From NCBI RefSeq assembly GCF_002631205.1, contig NZ_PDLO01000007.1:124001-188000 (forward strand): a DNA stretch of 64,000 nt, written 5' to 3'. The notes beneath the pieces are model-generated. The model saw only the letters and a list, made by a program, of their open reading frames with translations, was not told the origin of the DNA and ran no database searches. Position numbers and translations under genes: made by a program. Position 1 is the stretch's first letter, and each line of letters starts with the position of its first letter. Below are positions 18,060 through 26,855 of this stretch, piece after piece. The stretch comes from Neolewinella marina (lineage in GTDB: Bacteria > Bacteroidota > Bacteroidia > Chitinophagales > Saprospiraceae).

Positions 18060-20925
18060 CGGAGCCCTTTATGGGTACCGTCATGCCGTTGTCCAGGCGA
18101 AGGTGACCTACGTAGGCGAACACTCCGGAGGTCAGTAGCTGCCCGCGGTAGGTACCGTCCCATGCTGGCTCGGAGCCGTCGATGCTCTGGTAGATCAGTT
18201 CTCCCCAGCGGTCGAAGATCATCAGGTCGGTGAGGGTGCCCGCGCCGGGCCCCAGGTGGAGCCGGAACTCATCGTTGACGTTGTCGCCGTTGGGGCTGAA
18301 GGCCGTCGGGGCGTAGACGTTCGGGGCCTGGTCTACCTGTACCAGGATGCGGTCGGTGATTTCACAGTTCTGCGCGGTGGTGTAGGTCACCCGGTATTCG
18401 GTGCTCACGACCGGGGCGACGCTCAGGGTGGCGTATCCGTAGGCGCAGTCCGAGCAGTCCAGGTTGCCGGGGGAGGGGTTCCAGGAAAAGCGTCCCCGCG
18501 TGAGGTCGGTACCCGGACTTTCGATGTTGAGGATGGCCGAATCGCCGAGGGAAATGCGCAGGTCTTTCCCGAGCTCAAACTCCGGCGGGGCTTCCAAGCT
18601 CACCACGGTGGCCGCGGAGGAGCAGCCGGCCGCGTCGATCACCTGCAGTCGGTAGGTGCCGCCGGTAAGGCCGGTAAAGGTGGGGTCGGCCTGCTCGGGG
18701 TAGCCCGCCAGCCGGAAGCGGTAGGGCGCGCGGCCGCCGGCTACGGCAGCGTGGATGGTCCCGCTGTCGGGGTCGCTGCAGTCGGCAAAGGCGGTGGTAA
18801 CGGTAGTCTGGAGCGGTGGCGTACCCTGGATGGTGGCCTCCTGGCGGAGGCTACAGCCCCTGGCGTCGGTAATTTCCACGGTGTAGTTTCCGGCGGGCAG
18901 GTTGCTACGGCTGGAGAGGTTCTCGTGGGTGGGGTCGGGGGCCCCTTCGTAGAACCAGCGGTAGCGGAAGGGGGCGGTGCCGGTGACTGAGGTCACGCTG
19001 ATGCTGCCGCCACTCCGGCAACCGGCGGGTTCGGTGGCCAACTGGGCGGTAAAGGAATCGGCCTCACCAACGGTGTAGGCGAAGGTTCGGGGGCAGTGGC
19101 TGCCGTCCATCAGGGTGACGGAGTAGGTGCCGGGGCGGCTGACCGACAGGGTAGCGGTGCCGTCGCCGACGGGTTTGCCGGCGGGGTCGACCCAGCTGAA
19201 CTCAGTACCCGAATAGCCGGCCGGCAGGCTCAGACGAACAGTTCCCGTACCGGTACGGCAGGTGATGTCCTCCACCGAGGCCTGGGGTTCGGGGAAGGGG
19301 GTGCTGCTGGCAATGCGGATGGTTTCGGTTTCCAGTCCACAGCCGTTGCCGAGGAAGGCCAGGATCTCCTTCACTTCGCCGGCCACGACCTGCAGTTCAC
19401 CGTCGCGGGCCGTGAGGGGCTCTCCGGTTTCCTTGTTGCGGAAGTAGTAGCGGGGTTCGTGGGCGTTGCTGGTGACGCGGATGGTCACGGTTTCTCCCGC
19501 ACAGGGTTGCCGGGGCGTTTGGGTAATTTCGTATGCGAAGGGAACGTCCTGCTCCACCACGATGGTTTCGGTGTGCTCCACGCAGGCCTCGCTCACCGTC
19601 ACGCGGTAGGTACCGGCTTCGGTCACGACGTGCTTGGGACCCTCGCTGCCGTCGGACCAGCGGTAGGTAGCACCGGTGAAGCGGCGGGGGGAGAGCACGA
19701 TCGAGTCCTGGTTGCTGCACAGCGCGATGCTGTCGGCGAAGTGGTCGGTAACGATGGGGCGCTGAATGACCACCGGCTCGGTGAGGGCGCAGCCCAGGGG
19801 GGTGGTCACCCGCAGGACGTACTTGCCATCCACCTGGGCGCCGCTGCGGAGCTGCAAGGTCCGGTCGGTAGCGCCGGACAAGGCTACCCCGTTGCGGTAC
19901 CACTGGTAGGTGGCACCGGGGGAGGGCGTACCGGTGAGGGTGATGGTTTCGTCGCAGACGGTCAGTCCGTCGACCTGCACCGGGCCGGCCACGGGCTCGG
20001 CGAAGGCCGCGGGCTCGTTCAGGATCAGGTCATCGATAAAGTAGTAGTTGCGGTAGTTGCCACCGTCAGGGCGCCCGTTGTCGGCCGCGCAGGAGCCGCC
20101 GATGGCGAACCCGGCGTAGGTGCTCCTGGATACGAAGTCCACCTGCTCGGCGGTCCAGCTGCCGGCCTTGCCGTTCACCGTAACGTTGGCGATCAGTTCG
20201 TAGCCTTCGGCGCCCGATTCCTCGGGGCAGCCGTAAAAGGAACCGAAATTCAGCTGCTCACAATCGCGGACGCCGTAGATGCTGAGTTCGACGGTTTCCG
20301 GGGAGCGCACATCCACTACGGTTTCGTCCTCGGTGGCCCGCTGGGGCTCCATGAAGCCCAGGTTAAAGGTGAGGCGGTAGGGCCGCCCGGCTTCCATGAC
20401 CTGACCGTCGACCAGGCAGGCGGCGAGGTATTCGCGGTACTTTTTGGTGGCGGTGCCGTTTCCGTTAACGAAGGAGGCATCGGGGGTGTCCCGCACGCCT
20501 ACCCAAAAGCCGGCTACGCCCGTACCGCTCGGCAGGGGGCGGGGCAGGGCGGCGGGGAAGAAGGGACCGGCGTTGGTGAAGGTGAAGGCGTTCCAGGAAT
20601 CGGTGGTGCCGAGGGAGGCCCGCTTCCAGCCGGTGAGGCAGTTGGCCTGGTTGACGGCATCGGGGCGGCCACCGGGTTGCCGGCTGGTACAGCCGAACTG
20701 ACCGGGGTCAAATTGCTCCAGGGAAGGGTTGGGAAGCAGGGAAGTGAGGGTGGATGAAAGAGCGCAGCTACAGTTTTCCTTATCGTTTAAATCTACCAGT
20801 CCATCGCCATCGTCGTCGATGCCATTAGAACAGTTTTCTTGTGCGGATAAAGAAGGACCAACTAATAAGAAGGTAAGCAGCAACGCCCAAGTCCTCATCA
20901 AGAGGACAAGCTGGGCGGTTGTCAC
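18043..20925 (-). CDS. Giant secreted protein with gliding-motility (CHU_C/T9SS type B) C-terminal domain
   Basis: A 960-residue exported protein. Signal peptide at the N-terminus (Met10 at 20896-20898 is an equally good start), then NGIDDDGDGLVD, a short acidic calcium-binding-like motif, a roughly 230-residue domain with paired cysteines, several Ig-like repeats (TYQWYRNGVALSG, ATYRWSDGSEGPKHVV), SprB-like repeats (EITDARGCSLRQEATI), and from about 870 the C-terminal sorting domain (APTAFSPNGDNVNDEF, DRWGELIYQS, GVFAYVGH). That domain directs type IX secretion and surface attachment in gliding Bacteroidota. Function is probably adhesin or surface filament. It is a tandem paralogue of the gene at 21044-23836. 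Confidence 0.88.
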   Translation of the reverse strand: MTTAQLVLLMRTWALLLTFLLVGPSLSAQENCSNGIDDDGDGLVDLNDKENCSCALSSTLTSLLPNPSLEQFDPGQFGCTSRQPGGRPDAVNQANCLTGWKRASLGTTDSWNAFTFTNAGPFFPAALPRPLPSGTGVAGFWVGVRDTPDASFVNGNGTATKKYREYLAACLVDGQVMEAGRPYRLTFNLGFMEPQRATEDETVVDVRSPETVELSIYGVRDCEQLNFGSFYGCPEESGAEGYELIANVTVNGKAGSWTAEQVDFVSRSTYAGFAIGGSCAADNGRPDGGNYRNYYFIDDLILNEPAAFAEPVAGPVQVDGLTVCDETITLTGTPSPGATYQWYRNGVALSGATDRTLQLRSGAQVDGKYVLRVTTPLGCALTEPVVIQRPIVTDHFADSIALCSNQDSIVLSPRRFTGATYRWSDGSEGPKHVVTEAGTYRVTVSEACVEHTETIVVEQDVPFAYEITQTPRQPCAGETVTIRVTSNAHEPRYYFRNKETGEPLTARDGELQVVAGEVKEILAFLGNGCGLETETIRIASSTPFPEPQASVEDITCRTGTGTVRLSLPAGYSGTEFSWVDPAGKPVGDGTATLSVSRPGTYSVTLMDGSHCPRTFAYTVGEADSFTAQLATEPAGCRSGGSISVTSVTGTAPFRYRWFYEGAPDPTHENLSSRSNLPAGNYTVEITDARGCSLRQEATIQGTPPLQTTVTTAFADCSDPDSGTIHAAVAGGRAPYRFRLAGYPEQADPTFTGLTGGTYRLQVIDAAGCSSAATVVSLEAPPEFELGKDLRISLGDSAILNIESPGTDLTRGRFSWNPSPGNLDCSDCAYGYATLSVAPVVSTEYRVTYTTAQNCEITDRILVQVDQAPNVYAPTAFSPNGDNVNDEFRLHLGPGAGTLTDLMIFDRWGELIYQSIDGSEPAWDGTYRGQLLTSGVFAYVGHLRLDNGMTVPIKGSVTLVD

Positions 20926-20964
20926 AGTGTTGTGTTTAGTTCAATAGTGTTTTAAAACGCAAAG

Positions 20965-20997
20965 CAAATATATCATAAAGATATACGCTTTACACAA
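20965..20997 (-). promoter_or_regulatory. Promoter before the 960-residue secreted protein gene
   Basis: On the minus strand TTG (20997-20995), 22 bases, then TATATTTG (20972-20965) fit the Bacteroidota -33/-7 arrangement, with an exact TAnnTTTG box. The surrounding 118-base intergenic stretch is strikingly AT-rich compared with the rest of the window. Confidence 0.6.
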
Positions 20998-21043
20998 TAA
21001 AAGCAGAACTAAATCACTTGTTCGCCGCCCGGCCCTGGTTTTT

Positions 21044-23836
21044 CTACCGAATCAGCTGAATGGTACCCTTCACCTGGGTGGTGCCGCCGCGCCGCAGCCG
21101 CAGTTCCCCGTGGTAGAAGTAGGTGCCGGTGGTGACGGGCTGGCCGAAGCGGGTGCCGTCCCAGGCTACGGCTTCGGCACTGGTTTCCCAGACGAGGCCA
21201 CCCCAGCGGTCGAAGACCCGGAAACTTTCCACCCCGGTGATGCCCACGTTGGGGTAGAGCTCCAGCAGGTCATTGTTGCCGTCGCCGTTGGGACTGAAGG
21301 CGGTAGGAACGAAGGCGCGGATGGAGTTGTTGACGTTCACCACCAGGCTGTCGGTGTAGACGCAGTTGTCGGGGGTCACGAACTCCACCGTGTACCAGGC
21401 GGTAGCTTCCGGCGTGCTCACCGCGGTCAGGGGACCATCGGGGAATTCCAGTTCGGCGTTGGAGTCCCAGAAGATGAGGGCTTCTTCCGGATTGGTGCCG
21501 CTGACGTTCAGGTTCAGCTGCATGGTTTCGCCGTAGTTGATCCGCTGGTCGGTACCCAGCTCCACTACGACGGGCTCGGGGTAGCTCACCTCGGCTTCCA
21601 GGGGGGGCGCTTCACAATTCAGGGCATCGATAACCTGCACGGTGTAGCGACCTTCGGGCAGCCCGGCGAGGGAGGCCTCGGGTTGCAGGCCGCCGCCGCC
21701 GACGGAGTAGGCGTAGGGCGCTACGCCACCGCTAACCTCGATATCCAGGCGGGCGGTGTTGGCGGGGGAGCAGCCTTCCACCTCCACCACGGCGGTGGCC
21801 TGCAGCGGATCGGGACCGGTAATGGTGAATTCTTCCAGTTGCGAGCAACCGTCCTGGTCGCTGACGCGGGCCACGTAGTTGCCGCGGGGCAGGTCGGTGA
21901 TCACCGAAGCGGAGGAGCCGAAGGGTGGCTGGTCGGCGGCCGGCCGCCATTCGATGGCGTAGGGTGGGGTGCCACCGCTGGCCAGGGCACTGGCCGATCC
22001 GTCCGGGCCGCAGGCGGCGTCGGTGGTGAGCACGTCGACCGAGAACTGCCGGTCCGTCACCGTATAGCTGAAGGTCGTGGCGCAGTTGGCTTCCCCGGAA
22101 AGGGTAACCTGGTAGGTGCCCGGCGCCTGTACGGGCAGGACGCTTTCGGTAGCCGCTGCGAGCGGCAGACCGTCCGGGCCGCTCCAGGCAAATTGGTCGG
22201 GGGCGGAACCGGTAACCGAAAGGGCGATGGCCCCGGTGGGGCCCTGGCAGTTCAGGTCGGTGACCGCGGCCTCGGCCGTGAACTTGGGCAGGGCGGCTAC
22301 CACGATCTTGTCCGTGTACATGCTACACGAAGAGATGAACATGGCGGAGATGGTGTCCACTTCACCGGCCACGACCCGGATGGGGGCGCTACCGGAGACG
22401 TAGTGGCGCTCCTCCTCGGAAACGGTATAAATAACCAGGGGAGCGTACCAGCCGGTCTCGAGGGAGATTTCCACCGTATCGCCCAGGCAGGGGTTCTCCG
22501 GGGTCATGCGGTAGCGGTAGCTGATGTCGTTGGTTTCCACGGCCGTGAAGGACTCTACCCGTTCCTGGCAGGCGGAGCTGATGGTGACCGAGTAGGTGCC
22601 GGGTTTCGACACCGGCAGGTAGCTGCGGTTGCTGCCGTCGCTCCAGGTGTAGGTGCCGGCCGACTGGTGGGAGGCAAAAACGGTGGCGCCGCCGCCGTTA
22701 CACAGGGCGACGGAGTCGGGGAACTGGTCGTAGATCACCGGACGCTGGATGCGGACCGCCTCGGTGGTGGCGCAGCCCGCCGCGCTTTCGATGCGCAGGG
22801 TATAGTTGCCGTCGATGTCGGAGGCGGGCGTCAGGGCCAGGGAAGGCTGGGTGGCGTCGGGCACCGCTACCCCGTCGTGGTACCACTGGTAGGTGGCTCC
22901 GGCAGTGGGCTGTCCGCGCAGGACGAGCTCGTCGGCGCACATGCTCTGGCCTTCGATGGATACGGGGCCGGCTACCGGTTCTTCAAAGGCTTCCCGGCGG
23001 TTGAGGATGAGGTCGTCGATGAAGTAGTAGTTGCGGTAGTACTTGCTGTCCGTGCGGGTCTGGTCGTCGGCGCAGCTGCCCCCGATGGCGAAGGCGGCGT
23101 AGTCTCCCAGGGCGGTAAAGTCGACCGAGGCGGGGGTCCAGCTGCCGGGGGTGCCCTCCACGGTTACGTTGGCGATGAGTTCGTATCCCGCGGCGGCGGC
23201 TTCCTCGGGGCAGCCGTAGAAGCTGCCGAAGTCCAGCTGGTTGCAATCCTTTACACCATATACGCTGAGTTCCACGCCGGAGGGAGAGGCTACGTCGATT
23301 TTCCGGCCCTGGAAGTGGTAGGTTTCCTGTTCGGCGAAGCCCAGGTGAAAGGTGAGCCGGTAGTCAACTCCGCTTTTGATTTCGTTGCCGGGTTCGAAGC
23401 AGGCAGCGAGGTATTCGCGGTAGCTTTTGGCCCAGGTGCGGTTGCCGTTGCGGAACTGGTTGCCGTTGGTGTCCTTGATGCCGACCCAGAAGCCGGCCAC
23501 GCTGGATCCGCTGGGCAGGGGCTGCGGCAGCTTGCTCGGAAAGCCTGGGCCACCGCTGGGCAGGGTGAAGGCGTTCCAGGCGTCGGTGGTGCCCAGGCTG
23601 ATGCGCTGCCAGCCTACCAGACAGTTGGCCTGGTTGGTGTTGTCGGGCAAGCCGTTGGGTTGCTGGGAACCACAGCCGGCCTGGCCCGCGGAGAACTCCT
23701 CCAGGGATGGGTTCGGCAACAGGGAGGCCACGGTGGACGGGAGGTTACAGCCTTCCTGCCCCATAAGGGGTTGGGACAGCGACAGCACCAACAGGGCTAC
23801 GCCAAGGCATAGGGGGGAAAGGGTTCGGGACAACAC
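21044..23836 (-). CDS. Giant secreted protein with CHU_C/T9SS type B domain, tandem paralogue
   Basis: A 930-residue protein with the same architecture as its neighbour: signal peptide (ending near SQPLMGQ), the cysteine-containing N-terminal domain (SLLPNPSLEEFSAGQAGC, NQANCLVGWQRISLGTTDAW), Ig-like segments (ATYQWYHDGVAVPDA, GTYTWSDGSNRS), SprB-like repeats (VSDQDGCSQLEEFTI, VIDALNCEAPP), and the C-terminal sorting domain (VPTAFSPNGDGNNDLLEL, FDRWGGLVWE, GTYFYHGEL). It lacks the NGIDDDGDG segment of the paralogue. Probably surface-attached after type IX secretion. The two genes are separated by 207 bases and each likely has its own promoter. Confidence 0.88.
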   Translation of the reverse strand: MLSRTLSPLCLGVALLVLSLSQPLMGQEGCNLPSTVASLLPNPSLEEFSAGQAGCGSQQPNGLPDNTNQANCLVGWQRISLGTTDAWNAFTLPSGGPGFPSKLPQPLPSGSSVAGFWVGIKDTNGNQFRNGNRTWAKSYREYLAACFEPGNEIKSGVDYRLTFHLGFAEQETYHFQGRKIDVASPSGVELSVYGVKDCNQLDFGSFYGCPEEAAAAGYELIANVTVEGTPGSWTPASVDFTALGDYAAFAIGGSCADDQTRTDSKYYRNYYFIDDLILNRREAFEEPVAGPVSIEGQSMCADELVLRGQPTAGATYQWYHDGVAVPDATQPSLALTPASDIDGNYTLRIESAAGCATTEAVRIQRPVIYDQFPDSVALCNGGGATVFASHQSAGTYTWSDGSNRSYLPVSKPGTYSVTISSACQERVESFTAVETNDISYRYRMTPENPCLGDTVEISLETGWYAPLVIYTVSEEERHYVSGSAPIRVVAGEVDTISAMFISSCSMYTDKIVVAALPKFTAEAAVTDLNCQGPTGAIALSVTGSAPDQFAWSGPDGLPLAAATESVLPVQAPGTYQVTLSGEANCATTFSYTVTDRQFSVDVLTTDAACGPDGSASALASGGTPPYAIEWRPAADQPPFGSSASVITDLPRGNYVARVSDQDGCSQLEEFTITGPDPLQATAVVEVEGCSPANTARLDIEVSGGVAPYAYSVGGGGLQPEASLAGLPEGRYTVQVIDALNCEAPPLEAEVSYPEPVVVELGTDQRINYGETMQLNLNVSGTNPEEALIFWDSNAELEFPDGPLTAVSTPEATAWYTVEFVTPDNCVYTDSLVVNVNNSIRAFVPTAFSPNGDGNNDLLELYPNVGITGVESFRVFDRWGGLVWETSAEAVAWDGTRFGQPVTTGTYFYHGELRLRRGGTTQVKGTIQLIR

Positions 23837-23996
23837 AGAAAAGGGTGTAGATGAGAGACACTGATGCCACCGTCGATCCCGAAAGCTTAAAAAAGTGGAT
23901 CGCGGTGCAAAAAACTATCCCCTTAACTGATCCGGCCGCCCGGAAATTATGTGAAGAAGCAATTTCCGCTGCGCCGTACCGTAACCTCCTGAATGG

Positions 23997-24734
23997 TCAG
24001 CCATTAAGTTTGATGTACCCCCCGTCGATGGGGAAGTCGGTACCCGTGATGAAGGCCGCCTCGTCCGAGCAGAGGTAGGCGGCCAGGTAGCCCACCTCCT
24101 CCGGACGCCCCATGCGACCGATGGGCTGGGTGGCCGACAACTGGTCGAACACCTCCGCTTCCCGGCCGGGGTAATTCCGTTCGAGGTATTGGTCCACGAA
24201 GGGGGTATGCACCCGGGCCGGGGAGATGCTGTTGCAGCGGATGCCGTGGGCGAGGTAGTCCTTGGCCAGGGAGTAGGTCATGGTCAGCACCGCCCCCTTG
24301 GTCATGGAGTAGGCGAAGCGTTCGGCGATGCCGACCGTAGCCGCAATGGAAGCCATGTTGAGGATCACCCCGCCGCCGCCGTCCTTGAGGTGGCCGATGG
24401 CCGCCAGGGCGCAGTTGTAGACCCCCTTTACGTTGACGGCGTACAGGCGGTCCAGGTCGGCCTCGGCCGTCTGCTCCAGGGTGCCGACGAAGCCGATGCC
24501 GGCGTTGTTGACCAGGATGTCCAGCCGGCCGGCTTCCGCGACGACCCCGTCGACCGCTTCGCGCACCTCCTGCTGTTTTGTTACGTCGCAGCGGAGGCTG
24601 TCCTTAGCCCCCTCCGCCAGATCGAGTACAAACACGCGGGCCCCGCGCTCCCGCAGCACCTTCGTGATGGCCGCGCCGATGCCGCTGTTGCCACCGGTAA
24701 CGATGGCTACCTTACCCGCAAGGGAATGAATCAT
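23997..24734 (-). CDS. Short-chain dehydrogenase/reductase (SDR)
   Basis: Cytoplasmic NAD(P)-dependent oxidoreductase of the classical SDR type, 245 residues. Seen: cofactor motif TGGNSGIGAA near residue 13, VNNAGIG near 83, catalytic Ser in NMASIAA and YSMTK with the catalytic Tyr and Lys, then SPARVHTP. The sequence resembles sugar-acid or deoxysugar dehydrogenases; together with the mannonate dehydratase 6 kb away a uronate or fuconate role is possible, but the substrate cannot be read from sequence. It lies 48 bases downstream of the nagB-like gene, so cotranscription is plausible. The 160 bases after it (23837-23996) show no gene. Confidence 0.87.
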   Translation of the reverse strand: MIHSLAGKVAIVTGGNSGIGAAITKVLRERGARVFVLDLAEGAKDSLRCDVTKQQEVREAVDGVVAEAGRLDILVNNAGIGFVGTLEQTAEADLDRLYAVNVKGVYNCALAAIGHLKDGGGGVILNMASIAATVGIAERFAYSMTKGAVLTMTYSLAKDYLAHGIRCNSISPARVHTPFVDQYLERNYPGREAEVFDQLSATQPIGRMGRPEEVGYLAAYLCSDEAAFITGTDFPIDGGYIKLNG

Positions 24735-24782
24735 GGAGGGAAGTTTTGGTGGTGAACCCGGAACCCGCGCGCCGGCGCCGCC

Positions 24783-26765
24783 CTAGCTTACGGGCTCCGC
24801 CGTGCGGCGGAATTCCCAGCGGCGGAAGGCTTCGATGGCTTCGTACTCCGTCAGGCCCAGCTGGTTGTACAGGCGGGCGGTTTCCCGGTTGCGCTGCTCA
24901 GCGCGCTGCCAGAATTCCCGGTGGTCCTCACCCTGGAACATGGCGCCGTCCTTCTGGCTCTGGTGGAAGAAGATGGCGTTCCGCTTGGCCTCCACCTGGG
25001 CGGGGCTGAGGGGGACGGCCATTTCGATTTCGTGGATCGGCCACTCCTGCCAGGCGCCGCGGTAGAGCCACAGCCAAGTATCCTTGATGGCGGCGGGCTG
25101 CTCTTCCTCCAGCTGCTCGAGGGCGCGGAAGATGGCATCCAGACACACCTTGTGGGTACCGTGGGGATCCGCCAGGTCACCGGCGGCGAAGATCTGGTGG
25201 GGTTCCACCTTTTCGATCAGCTCCCGCACGATGCGGATGTCATCGGGGCCCAGGTCGTCCTTGATGCTCTTCCCGGTTTCGTAGAAGGGCATGTCCAGGA
25301 AGTGGATGTTGGCGTCCTGGAGGCCGACGAAGCGGGCACCGGCGATGGCCTCGCCGCGGCGGATCAGGCCCTTGATGGTCCGGACCTCTTTGGAATCGGG
25401 TTGCGACTTGTTGCGGCTGTCGTTCAGCTCCTGGATGATGAAGTCCAGGCGGGCGTTCCCGGAGCCCAGGTTCTGGTTGAGGTCACGGGCGAACTCGGCG
25501 AAGCGCAGGGCGTCGGCGTCGGAAACGGCGATGTTGCCGCTGGTCTGGTAAGCTACGTGTACGTCGTGGCCCTGCTCCACCAGGCGGGCGAAGGTGCCCC
25601 CCATGCTGATGACGTCGTCGTCCGGGTGGGGGCTGAAGAGGATAACCCGCTTGCGGGCCGGGTCGCGGCGCTCGGGGCGCTGGCTGTCGTCGACGTTGGG
25701 CTTGCCGCCGGGCCAGCCGGTGATGGTGTGCTGCAGCTTGTTGAACATGCGGATGTTCAGGTCGTAGGCCGAGCCGTGGAGGGCCAGCAGGTCCGACATG
25801 CCGTTGCTGTTGTAGTCCCGCTCGGTGAGCTTGAGGATGGGCTTGTCGACGTGGCGGCTGAGCCAGATGATGGCCTTGCGCTCCAGGGTGTCCGTCCACT
25901 CGCAGGGGCCCACGAGCCAGGGCGTGTTGAAGCGGCGCAGGTCGGCGCTCGACTCTTCGTCCAGCAGCACGGTTACGTTCGGGTGGTCCTGGAGGTAGGT
26001 GGCGGGGATCTCCGAGGTGCGTTCCTCCTCGATGGTCTTCTGGATGATCTCGGCCTTCTTGTGGCCCCAGGCCAGCAGTACGATGCGCCGCGCCTGGCTG
26101 ATGGTCTGGATGCCCATGGTGATGGCGCGGGTGGGCACGTTGGAGATGCCCTGGAAGTCGCCGGCGGCGTCGACCCGCGTCAGGTGGTCCAGGGTGATGA
26201 GGCGGGTGAGGGAGCGGGAGTGGGAGCCGGGTTCGTTGAAGCCCACGTGGCCCGTCCGGCCGATGCCGAGCAGCTGGAAGTCGAGTCCGCCGGCCTCCCG
26301 GATCATGGCCTCGTACTGCATGCAGTGGTCGTAAACCTTCTCCAAGGGAATGTTCCCTTCGGGAATGTGGATGTTGCGGGGATCCACGTTCACGTGGTTG
26401 AACAGGTGCTCGTGCATGAAGTACCAGTAGGAGTTGCGGCTCCCCCGGGGCAGTTCGTAGTATTCGTCGAGGTTGAAGGTGATCACGTGACTGAAATCAA
26501 GCCCTTCCTCCCGGTGCAGCCGCACCAGCTCCGCGTAGACCCGGATGGGGGAAGACCCCGTAGCCAGGCCCAGCACGCAGGATTCCCCCTTGTCGGCCTT
26601 GGAGCGCATCAGGTCGGCGATCTCGTGGGCCACGGCGATCGAGGCCTTGGCGGAATCGCGGAAGACCTCTACGTGCATCTTTTCGTAGCGGGTGACGTCC
26701 GTACTGCCGACGTGGCGGTAGCTGATGTCTACGTTGGGTTGGTCGTGGATTGATAAGTCTAACAT
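24783..26765 (-). CDS. nagB: Glucosamine-6-phosphate deaminase fused to PIG-L/LmbE-like domain
   Basis: Deaminates glucosamine-6-phosphate to fructose-6-phosphate, the last step of amino-sugar and sialic acid catabolism. Residues about 30-290 are the NagB domain (LGLATGSSPIRVYAEL, FNLDEYYELP with catalytic Asp, GIGRTGHVGFNEPGS). From about 372 to 640 there is a PIG-L/LmbE deacetylase-like domain with its metal motif SPHPDDD and DPHGTHK. The 660-residue two-domain form is known from Bacteroidetes and is about 400 residues longer than E. coli NagB. The second domain suggests N-deacetylation of an amino sugar, but this is inferred. TATCTTTC at 26794-26787 (minus strand) is one base off the -7 consensus, about 20 bases before the start. 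Confidence 0.9.
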   Translation of the reverse strand: MLDLSIHDQPNVDISYRHVGSTDVTRYEKMHVEVFRDSAKASIAVAHEIADLMRSKADKGESCVLGLATGSSPIRVYAELVRLHREEGLDFSHVITFNLDEYYELPRGSRNSYWYFMHEHLFNHVNVDPRNIHIPEGNIPLEKVYDHCMQYEAMIREAGGLDFQLLGIGRTGHVGFNEPGSHSRSLTRLITLDHLTRVDAAGDFQGISNVPTRAITMGIQTISQARRIVLLAWGHKKAEIIQKTIEEERTSEIPATYLQDHPNVTVLLDEESSADLRRFNTPWLVGPCEWTDTLERKAIIWLSRHVDKPILKLTERDYNSNGMSDLLALHGSAYDLNIRMFNKLQHTITGWPGGKPNVDDSQRPERRDPARKRVILFSPHPDDDVISMGGTFARLVEQGHDVHVAYQTSGNIAVSDADALRFAEFARDLNQNLGSGNARLDFIIQELNDSRNKSQPDSKEVRTIKGLIRRGEAIAGARFVGLQDANIHFLDMPFYETGKSIKDDLGPDDIRIVRELIEKVEPHQIFAAGDLADPHGTHKVCLDAIFRALEQLEEEQPAAIKDTWLWLYRGAWQEWPIHEIEMAVPLSPAQVEAKRNAIFFHQSQKDGAMFQGEDHREFWQRAEQRNRETARLYNQLGLTEYEAIEAFRRWEFRRTAEPVS

Positions 26766-26855
26766 AATACCTTGGTTAATGAACCGGAAAGATAATTCGC
26801 GGCTCGCTTCCGGGACGCTTGGATGCGGAGTAAGCGGTGCGCTTCGGGCCTAAAC

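Noticed and set aside
21110-23812. 900-codon open frame on the plus strand opposite the CHU_C protein gene
   Set aside because: High GC content makes long antisense frames common; composition is biased to Gly, Val and Ala, with no recognisable domain, while the minus-strand frame has clear domains.
23851-24078. 75-codon plus-strand frame in the gap between the SDR and CHU_C genes
   Set aside because: Its 3' half overlaps the SDR gene on the other strand, and it has no start context or similarity.
24921-26753. 610-codon plus-strand frame opposite nagB
   Set aside because: Codon-shadow of the well supported NagB/LmbE fusion; no motifs of its own.
26751-26767. Possible third GntR operator at the nagB start (TTATGT-TAG-ACTTAT, minus strand)
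   Set aside because: Only one arm matches the repeat and it coincides with the start codon, so chance is likely.
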